This document shows positions 57,374 through 64,000 of a DNA stretch of 64,000 bases, in pieces (position 1 is the first letter of the stretch; every line of letters starts with the position of its first letter). The stretch is taken from NCBI GenBank assembly GCA_048264125.1, contig JBLXDM010000011.1, positions 62,001-126,000 of the forward strand, given 5' to 3'. A model generated the notes under the pieces. The model saw only the letters and a list, made by a program, of their open reading frames with translations, was not told the origin of the DNA and did not search any database. The translations under genes were made by a program, and so were the position numbers. The DNA is from M1-B18 sp048264125 (GTDB lineage: Bacteria > Bacillota > Clostridia > Peptostreptococcales > Natronincolaceae).

Positions 57374-59836
57374 ATGAACCAGGCTGTGCTAAAAATCAAT
57401 GGCATGTCTTGTACTAGCTGTGCCGGCAACATAGAAAACAGACTGAAAAAATTAAAGGGTATTAATACTGTAACGGTAAATTTTGCTTCCGAAAAATGTC
57501 TAATTGAATTTGATCCGGATGTCGTACAAACTAATGATTTTATAACTGCCATTAATAAATTGGGCTATGGCGCCGAAGCAGTTAACGATACTGAAAGTAC
57601 TTTAGAGAAGGTAACCTTAAAAATAAATGGAATGAGCTGCAGTGCTTGCGGGGCTAAAATTGAAAAGGCTTTAAAAGAAATTGAGGGTATTGTAAAGGCA
57701 AATGTCAACTTTGCAACTGAAAAAGCCATGGTAGAATATAATCCCCAAAAAGCCAGATTGTCAGAAATTAAAAAAAGCATAATGAAGCTCGGCTATGAGG
57801 CGAGCCTTGAAGAGGACCTAAATTCTGAGGTTGACGAGGATGAGCTGAAAATGAAAAAGGCCAAGAAAACTATGCTTATATCCATATCATTAACAACAAT
57901 TATAATGGGTCTTATGATGATAGACATGTTTGTAGCACAAGTGCCCGGCTACCTTTTAATTCAAGCCATATTAGGCTTCCCAATTATATACGGAACCGGT
58001 CTACATGTTCACAAGGCAAGCTGGAAGGCATTAAAGAATAAAAGTCCCAATATGGATGTCTTGGTTTCCCTTGGCTCATTACCGCCATATTTAATCGGTC
58101 TGTTGGGTATTTTCTTTCCTATACAAACCTTTATAGAAATGGCCACCACCATCATGACCTTCCACATTATAGGGAAATATCTTGAGGTAAGGGCAAAGGG
58201 CCGAGCCTCTCAAGCAATAAAGAAACTGATACAAATGGGTGCCAAAACAGCCAAAATTCTCGTAAAGGGAGATGAGATTGAAGTGCCTGTAAAGGAACTG
58301 CAAATTGGTGATATTATGATAGTCCGCCCGGGTGAAAAAATCCCTACAGATGGCATCATTATCGAAGGAAATAGCTTAATTGACGAATCTATGGCAACCG
58401 GTGAGTCAATGCCCGTCAAAAGGGAGGCAGGCCATGAAGTCATTGGTGCAACCTTAAACAAACAAGGACTTTTAAAAGTGGAGGTAACAAAAATAGGCAA
58501 AGATACCTTTCTGTCTCAGGTTATAAAGCTGGTGGAGGAATGCCAGGGTTCAAAGGTGCCAATACAGGAATTTGCAGACCGTATTACAGGATATTTCGTT
58601 CCAATCATACTGCTGCTGACAATCGGTATATTTGTATCCTTTAATATATTTCCTGAATTTCATATGGGTATCATTCGCTGGGGTGCCGGTTTCCTGCCAT
58701 GGATTAATCCGGAGCTTACACCCCTCACTCTGGCCTTTGTCACCGCAACAGCCGTTCTCGTTATAGCCTGCCCCTGCGCCCTTGGTTTAGGTACTCCCAC
58801 TGCTTTAATGGTGGGTAGCGGAATGGGTGCTGAGAAGGGGATTTTAATAAGAAATGGTGAAGCTGTTCAAACCCTTAAGGAGGTTAAGATCATAGCCTTT
58901 GATAAAACCGGTACAATCACCAAGGGTAAGCCGGAGGTTACAGATTTTATCGTAAGCAAGGGCTTTGATGAAAATGTGGTATTATATTATGCCGCAACCA
59001 TAGAAAAAGGCTCGGAGCATCCATTGGCCCATGCGATAGTGGAAAAGGCTGAAAAGGAGAAAATTTCACTTGGAGAAATTAAGGATTTCAATGCAATAGT
59101 AGGTATGGGTGTAGTAGGCTATATTGATGGTAATAAAATTTTAGTAGGTAATAGAAGGTTGATGGCAGAAAATAAAATTTCTCACAGAGAATACGAAAAG
59201 GAATTGGTAAGGCTGGAGGAGGAGGCTAAAACCGCCATGCTTATTGCCAGAGGAGACCAGCTGATGGCAATTATTGCCGTTGCCGATCCCTTAAAGGAGG
59301 ATTCCGTATTTGCAATTGCAGAATTAGAAAAGATGGGTATTAAAACAGCTATGATCACCGGCGACAATAAAAGAACAGCTGCCGCCATCGGCAAGAAAGT
59401 GGGCATTAGTCATGTTATAGCCGAGGTTCTTCCGGATGGCAAGGTAGATGAAATCGTTAATTTACAGAAAACATATGGTATGGCGGCAATGGTTGGAGAC
59501 GGAATCAATGATGCACCGGCATTAAAACAAGCCAATGTAGGGATAGCCATCGGTACAGGCACCGATATAGCCATAGAGGCTGCCGATGTAACTCTGGTAA
59601 GAGGTGAACTAAGCGATATCATCTCGGCTATAAAGCTGTCTAAGGCTACCTTTAAAAAAATTAAGGAAAATTATTTCTGGGCATGGTTCTACAATGCTGT
59701 GGCTATTCCCTTTGCAATGCTTGGATTGCTCCATCCAATGATAGGCGCAGCTGCAATGGCTATTAGTTCTCTCAATGTCATTTATAACTCTTTAAGACTT
59801 AAAAAGGTAGATATAGAACCAAGCTATACTAAATAA
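57374..59836 (+). CDS. copA: Copper-exporting P1B-type ATPase CopA
   Basis: An 820-residue copper pump. Two N-terminal heavy-metal domains have GMSCTSC (C13, C16) and GMSCSAC (C89, C92). The transmembrane copper site is the CPC in IACPCALGLGTP; the phosphorylation motif is DKTGTITKGKP; the SEHPLAHAI His-Pro and GDGINDAPAL hinge are intact, and the last membrane segment has the expected N and Met-rich motifs. It exports Cu(I) from the cytoplasm. It is controlled by the CsoR operator and begins the copA-lgt-lit unit. Confidence 0.96.
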   Translation: MNQAVLKINGMSCTSCAGNIENRLKKLKGINTVTVNFASEKCLIEFDPDVVQTNDFITAINKLGYGAEAVNDTESTLEKVTLKINGMSCSACGAKIEKALKEIEGIVKANVNFATEKAMVEYNPQKARLSEIKKSIMKLGYEASLEEDLNSEVDEDELKMKKAKKTMLISISLTTIIMGLMMIDMFVAQVPGYLLIQAILGFPIIYGTGLHVHKASWKALKNKSPNMDVLVSLGSLPPYLIGLLGIFFPIQTFIEMATTIMTFHIIGKYLEVRAKGRASQAIKKLIQMGAKTAKILVKGDEIEVPVKELQIGDIMIVRPGEKIPTDGIIIEGNSLIDESMATGESMPVKREAGHEVIGATLNKQGLLKVEVTKIGKDTFLSQVIKLVEECQGSKVPIQEFADRITGYFVPIILLLTIGIFVSFNIFPEFHMGIIRWGAGFLPWINPELTPLTLAFVTATAVLVIACPCALGLGTPTALMVGSGMGAEKGILIRNGEAVQTLKEVKIIAFDKTGTITKGKPEVTDFIVSKGFDENVVLYYAATIEKGSEHPLAHAIVEKAEKEKISLGEIKDFNAIVGMGVVGYIDGNKILVGNRRLMAENKISHREYEKELVRLEEEAKTAMLIARGDQLMAIIAVADPLKEDSVFAIAELEKMGIKTAMITGDNKRTAAAIGKKVGISHVIAEVLPDGKVDEIVNLQKTYGMAAMVGDGINDAPALKQANVGIAIGTGTDIAIEAADVTLVRGELSDIISAIKLSKATFKKIKENYFWAWFYNAVAIPFAMLGLLHPMIGAAAMAISSLNVIYNSLRLKKVDIEPSYTK

Positions 59837-59859
59837 ATAGTCCTCATCGAATAAGTATT

Positions 59860-59887
59860 TGTCGTTCTGAAGCGTAGTTGAAGAATC
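59860..59887 (+). repeat. Dispersed-repeat-like segment between copA and lgt
   Basis: The sequence around GTCGTTCTGAAGCG...GAAGAATC resembles the short interspersed GTCATTCTGAGCG...GAAGAATC sequence seen in many bacterial genomes. Only one copy occurs in this window, so its repetitive nature is recalled, not shown. Confidence 0.35.
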
Positions 59888-59920
59888 ATAAGCGTATCGA
59901 AAACGGAAGGAGCTATAAAT

Positions 59921-60757
59921 TTGAAAACCTTATTCAGTTTTGGTGGCATCCACATACAATTATTTGGATTTATGATTGCACTAGGTATCCTTGCCGGCTT
60001 TTATATTTTAAGCCTGGAGGTAAAAAGGAAGGGATTGAATAGAGACAGAACCACTGATTTGGCGATTTACACAATCATTATAGGAATTATAGGTGCCCGG
60101 CTTAACTATATCATTGCCTTCAAGCCTTCATACTATATTCAAAATCCACTGGAGATAATTATGCTCCAGAAGGGGGGTCTGTCTATTCAAGGGGGATTAA
60201 TAGCTGGTGTATTATTCGCCCTATGGTATGTAAAGAGAAAGGATATACCCCTCGGTAAAACAGCAGATGCCTTTGCTCCTGCAATAATAATAGGTCAGGC
60301 TATCGGAAGAGTGGGATGTGACGTATTTGGTGTTGCAATGTCAAGCTCCTGGTTTTGGGGTGTTATGGTGGAGGGACAGCTGCTCCATCCCTCACAGATT
60401 TATGAAGCGATTTTAAACTATATATTATTCTTCGTACTGTGGCAAAAACGAAGATATATTAAGTATAACGGTCAGCTATTTATATATTATTTGGCCGGTT
60501 TTTCCATCAACAGGTTTATTGTAGAGTTTTCAAGAAGCAATCCAATCGTAGCAGGCCCCATATCAATCGCACATTTATATAGTCTGGGCTTAATATTAGG
60601 GGCCGTTGCCCTGGCTATATGGCTTAAAAGGAGGTCCGACAGCAAATCAGATTTGGATATCAGTGTAAATAAGGTCTTTGAGCAAAGGGCCTTTATCAGC
60701 ACAACGGCTGCTATAATTACATCGGTAGCCTTCTATTACTTCATTCACGGCAGATAA
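59921..60757 (+). CDS. lgt: Prolipoprotein diacylglyceryl transferase
   Basis: Lgt adds diacylglycerol to the lipobox Cys of prolipoproteins. The 278-residue membrane enzyme has about seven helices, GGLSIQGGLIAG, the Lgt signature GQAIGRVGCDVFG and LHPSQIYEA with conserved His/Tyr. Lgt is normally a housekeeping gene near hprK; here it follows copA by 84 nt, which points to a specialised copy. The TTG start follows GGAAGGAG. It precedes a Lit-family gene by 27 nt. Confidence 0.93.
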   Translation: MKTLFSFGGIHIQLFGFMIALGILAGFYILSLEVKRKGLNRDRTTDLAIYTIIIGIIGARLNYIIAFKPSYYIQNPLEIIMLQKGGLSIQGGLIAGVLFALWYVKRKDIPLGKTADAFAPAIIIGQAIGRVGCDVFGVAMSSSWFWGVMVEGQLLHPSQIYEAILNYILFFVLWQKRRYIKYNGQLFIYYLAGFSINRFIVEFSRSNPIVAGPISIAHLYSLGLILGAVALAIWLKRRSDSKSDLDISVNKVFEQRAFISTTAAIITSVAFYYFIHGR

Positions 60758-60784
60758 GAGCTAATAATACAAGGGGGCAAAAAT

Positions 60785-61483
60785 GTGAAAAATAAAATAC
60801 TATATTTCTTTATAGGCTTATTCTTCTCTATTACTATCCTATTGACAGCTATAGAAGTGATGGTCTTTAATAACAGTCATTATGACAGGATGTTCAGCAA
60901 ATATGAAATAACAGAGGTAACGGGTCTGGAGGCTGGGGAGCTGTCACTGGTAATTCAGGATGTGCTGGAGTATTTAAAGGATGATAGAGAAGTATTGGAC
61001 ACCGGGATTACAAATGAGGAGGGCTTAATAAGGTCCGCCTTTGGTGAGAGGGCAATTCTGCATATGGTGGATGTTAAAAGGCTCTTTGTAAGAGGAAGAC
61101 TGATAAGAACCAGCAGCCTGGTGCTTTTTATAAGCCTAGTTGCCTATATAATGATACAGGATAAAGGCTGGCAGAAGAAGCTTTCCCGCGCACTTTTAAG
61201 AACCTCTGGCACCAGTCTGCTGCTGATATTTTTACTTTATATATTGATGCAACTGGACTTTTATCAATACTTTACCTATTTTCACCTGATATTCTTCAAC
61301 AATGATCTTTGGATATTAGACCCTAATAGTGAGCTCCTCATACAGATGCTGCCAGAAGGATTATTCTTTGATACGGCTGTACGGATAGCCCTGACATATA
61401 TAGCGGCAAATCTATTAACCGGTATATTTACCATTGTTTTTATTAATAAAATAATGACTAAAAAGGCTTTCGTAGGCAGATAG
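60785..61483 (+). CDS. lit: Lit-family (DUF1461/TIGR01906) lipoprotein intramolecular transacylase
   Basis: A 232-residue protein with four membrane helices (about 5-27, 107-124, 141-157 and 201-222). Family motifs are FGERAILHMVDVK (H93) and the FTYFHLIFF...LDP...PEGLFF segment (H167), matching Lit, which moves an acyl chain within diacylated lipoproteins to give the lyso form. Copper-induced Lit2 copies have been described beside copper resistance genes on mobile elements in Listeria and Enterococcus, which fits copA-lgt-lit here. GTG start; a terminator follows. Confidence 0.85.
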   Translation: MKNKILYFFIGLFFSITILLTAIEVMVFNNSHYDRMFSKYEITEVTGLEAGELSLVIQDVLEYLKDDREVLDTGITNEEGLIRSAFGERAILHMVDVKRLFVRGRLIRTSSLVLFISLVAYIMIQDKGWQKKLSRALLRTSGTSLLLIFLLYILMQLDFYQYFTYFHLIFFNNDLWILDPNSELLIQMLPEGLFFDTAVRIALTYIAANLLTGIFTIVFINKIMTKKAFVGR

Positions 61484-61603
61484 CTATATTCCTCCACAAA
61501 ATAAATAGTCTTGCTATCTTCATATTCTACACATAATTGTTATGTATAATTTCATTATGTAAGTAACTATCCATAGTCTAAGTTCTTTCCCCTTTTTTAA
61601 GTG

Positions 61604-61628
61604 GCAGCCTTTAGGGCTGCTGCTTTTT
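61604..61628 (+). terminator. Terminator of the copA-lgt-lit unit
   Basis: GCAGCC (61604-61609) pairs with GGCTGC (61615-61620), then TGCTTTTT. Confidence 0.65.
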
Positions 61629-61702
61629 AATAATTTTATATCTCTGTTTAATTAGCATCGGTTAAGAGAAAAATATAAGATATTAGTTCTGAGGTGATAT
61701 AT

Positions 61703-62389
61703 ATGTCCTTAAAGCATAAAAGCATCCTAGTTGTAGATGACGAGGAAAGCATCGTTGAGGTAATAAAGGCTTATCTTGAAAAGGAGGGCTGCAAGGTTTA
61801 TACTGCCCATGAGGGTAGAAGGGCTTTGGCAATAGTCAGGGATGAAAAAATTGATTTTGTCATATTGGATTTAATGCTTCCCGATATAATGGGTGAAGAG
61901 GTCTGCAAAGAAATCAGAAGCTTTTCTGATGTGGCAATACTGATGCTGACTGCAAAAATTAATGAAGGGGATAAAATATATGGACTGGATAGTGGAGCAG
62001 ATGACTATTTAATAAAGCCCTTTAGTCCAAAGGAGCTAATGGCAAGAGTAAGAGCAATTTTCAGACGCACCTCTAAGGAGACTGAGGCCAATATAAGCCT
62101 CAATAACGGTGATTTACTGATTAATATTGAAAAAATGGAGGTCAGGAGAGCTGGGAAGCCCATAGAATTAACCTCAACAGAATTTAAAATATTAGCTTTG
62201 CTGGTAAACAACAAAGGCAGGATTTTCAGCAGAGAGGAGCTTATAACCAAGGTGTTAGGCTATGATTATGAAGGCTATGATAGAACAATCGACACCCATA
62301 TCAAAAATATTCGTCAAAAAATAGAGTCTGAGGGCACTAAATATATTGCCACTGTATATGGTGCCGGCTATAAATTTCTGGGGGAATAG
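61703..62389 (+). CDS. OmpR/PhoB-family response regulator
   Basis: A 228-residue regulator with the receiver domain (VDDEES, phospho-acceptor D56 in ILDLMLPD, Lys in IKPFSPKEL) and a winged-helix output domain (LTSTEFKILALL...DRTIDTHIKNIRQKI). ATG 61703 follows GAGGTGATA; the GTG at 61694 lies within this site. It pairs with the kinase 3 nt downstream. Position next to the copper genes suggests envelope or metal stress sensing, but the target is unknown. Confidence 0.93.
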   Translation: MSLKHKSILVVDDEESIVEVIKAYLEKEGCKVYTAHEGRRALAIVRDEKIDFVILDLMLPDIMGEEVCKEIRSFSDVAILMLTAKINEGDKIYGLDSGADDYLIKPFSPKELMARVRAIFRRTSKETEANISLNNGDLLINIEKMEVRRAGKPIELTSTEFKILALLVNNKGRIFSREELITKVLGYDYEGYDRTIDTHIKNIRQKIESEGTKYIATVYGAGYKFLGE

Positions 62390-62392
62390 GAT

Positions 62393-63808
62393 ATGTTTAA
62401 GAAAATAAGGCCAAGATTAATATTGCTGACGGTTGGCAGTACGCTGGTTTCAATATTATTCATCAGCTTCCTGACTAATGTCACTATATTTCAGCGCTAT
62501 AACAGATATCTCCAGCAGGAGCAGGCAAGAGACCATCAGGAAATTATAGAATTAGCCGTAAGAAGTTATCAAATACATGACAGCTGGCGCCTTAATGATA
62601 CAAATTATTTAGATTTTTCCCCGATAATCCATAATTACGACATTGAAATAAGAGATATGAGAGGTAAACTGGTATACAGCCATAAGCTTGAGGCTTCAAT
62701 GATTGCCCTCCATAATGAAATGATGAAGCAGATGGGCCATTCTATGATTGGCAGATACACATCTGAAAATATAATAGACGAGGAGGGCAGCTATATTTCT
62801 AAAGGGTATGAGTTGAATTCAGATGGCATAAGTATCGGAAGCATAGACATTGCAAGTTTCTCGCCTTACTCGATAACCCAAAGAGATGTTGAATTTACTA
62901 AGGGAATTAACAGGTCGATAGGATTTGCCACCATTATCTCCATATTAGTGGCAGTTTTAATCGGTATTTATTCCTCAAAGATCTTTTCAAGCCCTATTAT
63001 AAAAATCACCAAGGCTGCAAATGACATGAGGAGTGGCATACTGGATATACAACTGAGCCTGTCGGACAATACTGTAGAGCTGCAAGAGCTGGCGGATTCC
63101 ATTAATCATCTGGCCAAAAGTCTTAATCATCAACAGATATTGAGAAGCCGACTAACAGCGGATATTTCTCACGAGCTAAGAACCCCTTTAACAATACTCC
63201 AGAGCCATATGGAGGCTATTAATGACGGAATATGGGCGCCCACTCCTGACAAGCTCAATATACTGAGTAAAGAGGTAAACAGATTGATAAAATTAGTTGG
63301 AGAGCTGAAGTACCTGGCGGATATAGAAAATCATAATTTACGGCTGGAGGTGAAGGAAACAAACCTCAGTATAATTTTAAAAGAGGTAATTGACAGCTTC
63401 AGCTTTGAATTCCGCACGAAGGGTATAGTCTTACAATCAGATATAGAAGACAATGTATTGTTTACCGGAGACGGTGATAAGCTAAAGCAGGTATTGATCA
63501 ACCTTCTTGCCAATGCCGCAAAATATACAAATACAGGAGGTATTGTAAAGCTAAGAATAAATACAGATAAAGAGGATATAAGCATATCTGTTAAGGATAC
63601 AGGAATTGGAATTGAAGCAGAGGATGTGCCCTATATTTTTGAGCGTTTTTATAGGAGCGATGCCTCAAGAAATCGTAAAACCGGCGGCGCGGGCATTGGC
63701 CTGACTATCTCGAAATCCATTGTCGAGGCCCATAATGGTAGGATAACCGTCGAAAGCAGGCCTGGAGAAGGAACCGAATTTATTGTTATATTGCCTAAAA
63801 ATCCATAA
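62393..63808 (+). CDS. Sensor histidine kinase
   Basis: A 471-residue kinase: membrane helix about 8-30, an outer sensor domain of about 140 residues with several His and Met (HNEMMKQMGHSMIG, about 107-120), a second helix about 175-193, HAMP, HisKA with H260 (ADISHELRTPL) and HATPase (NLLANAAKYT, DTGIGIE, FYRSD, GAGIGLT). The Met/His pattern resembles metal-sensing periplasmic loops. It is coupled to the response regulator. Confidence 0.92.
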   Translation: MFKKIRPRLILLTVGSTLVSILFISFLTNVTIFQRYNRYLQQEQARDHQEIIELAVRSYQIHDSWRLNDTNYLDFSPIIHNYDIEIRDMRGKLVYSHKLEASMIALHNEMMKQMGHSMIGRYTSENIIDEEGSYISKGYELNSDGISIGSIDIASFSPYSITQRDVEFTKGINRSIGFATIISILVAVLIGIYSSKIFSSPIIKITKAANDMRSGILDIQLSLSDNTVELQELADSINHLAKSLNHQQILRSRLTADISHELRTPLTILQSHMEAINDGIWAPTPDKLNILSKEVNRLIKLVGELKYLADIENHNLRLEVKETNLSIILKEVIDSFSFEFRTKGIVLQSDIEDNVLFTGDGDKLKQVLINLLANAAKYTNTGGIVKLRINTDKEDISISVKDTGIGIEAEDVPYIFERFYRSDASRNRKTGGAGIGLTISKSIVEAHNGRITVESRPGEGTEFIVILPKNP

Positions 63809-63907
63809 TACACTTTTTTAATGTAGAATGATACAAAAGTTATTTCAAATTCAAATACATTATAAAATGGTATGTATATTTAACATAATACATTATTTCA
63901 ATAGGTA

Positions 63908-63936
63908 GCACTACTTTAAGTAGTGCATTTTTATTT
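63908..63936 (+). terminator. Terminator of the two-component operon
   Basis: GCACTAC (63908-63914) pairs with GTAGTGC (63920-63926), then ATTTTTATT. Confidence 0.8.
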
Positions 63937-64000
63937 ATAAACTATATATTACAAGTTATATTTATGACACAAAAATTATTGCGCATTCAATCTAAAAAAT

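Overview
The window looks like chromosomal DNA of an anaerobic, probably spore-forming Clostridia member (Firmicutes), perhaps near Alkaliphilus/Natronincola. The genus is a guess; the class is better supported. Supporting signs are the AT-rich sequence, strong AGGAGG-type ribosome binding sites with frequent TTG/GTG starts, SpoVK, a T-box leader, a Firmicutes-type LexA box, oxygen-sensitive enzymes (2-oxoacid:ferredoxin oxidoreductase, an HgdC-type activase) and the order mutS-mutL-miaA-hfq...spoVK...lexA. Nearly all genes are on the + strand. No rRNA, tRNA, CRISPR array, phage or complete IS element was seen.

Layout. 0-7.3 kb: end of mnmM, a carboxyltransferase (OadA-like), surE, and korDABC with an RpiR-type regulator. 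7.3-18.3 kb: a large palindromic repeat, then housekeeping genes (histidine phosphatase, HI0933-type flavoprotein, aroH, cmk, ispH, rpsA), an orphan cheR, three tandem M42 aminopeptidases and a MerR-like regulator. 18.3-26.8 kb: an aminotransferase on the minus strand, then a complete trpEGDCFBA operon behind a Trp-specific T-box leader. 26.9-32.2 kb: flavodoxin with a Fur-like site, then a preQ1-riboswitch operon that places a two-gene reductive dehydratase/activase pair directly in front of queD-queE-folE-queC. 32.2-34.4 kb: a candidate holin-like toxin peptide, a LexA-controlled micro-operon (24-aa peptide plus a minimal WYL domain) and miaB. 34.8-40.7 kb: mutS, mutL, miaA, hfq. 40.8-49.8 kb: orphan kinase, spoVK, small GTPase, two small membrane proteins, the methionine gamma-lyase-like PLP enzyme, lexA, a Xer-type recombinase, a NUDIX-membrane-zinc-ribbon fusion, an OadB-motif peptide and cspA with a long 5' hairpin.

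50-64 kb is the most distinctive region, a metal-handling island. A DUF2318 protein, two FtsX/MacB-type permeases and an ATPase lie behind a near-perfect sigma-54 promoter. They are followed by a NusG-II protein, a second sigma-54 promoter before two tiny membrane proteins, a CsoR-family repressor lacking one canonical Cys ligand, a third possible sigma-54 site before an LDCC-motif peptide, a frameshifted Met/His-rich exported protein, a canonical CsoR operator, copA, a second-type lgt, a Lit-family lipoprotein transacylase and an OmpR/histidine-kinase pair. The arrangement suggests coupled copper export and lipoprotein remodelling.

Best candidates for undescribed biology are (1) the HgdB/HgdC-like pair inside the queuosine operon, a possible missing oxidoreductase step; (2) the sigma-54/CsoR metal island with Lgt-Lit; and (3) the SOS-controlled micro-operon.
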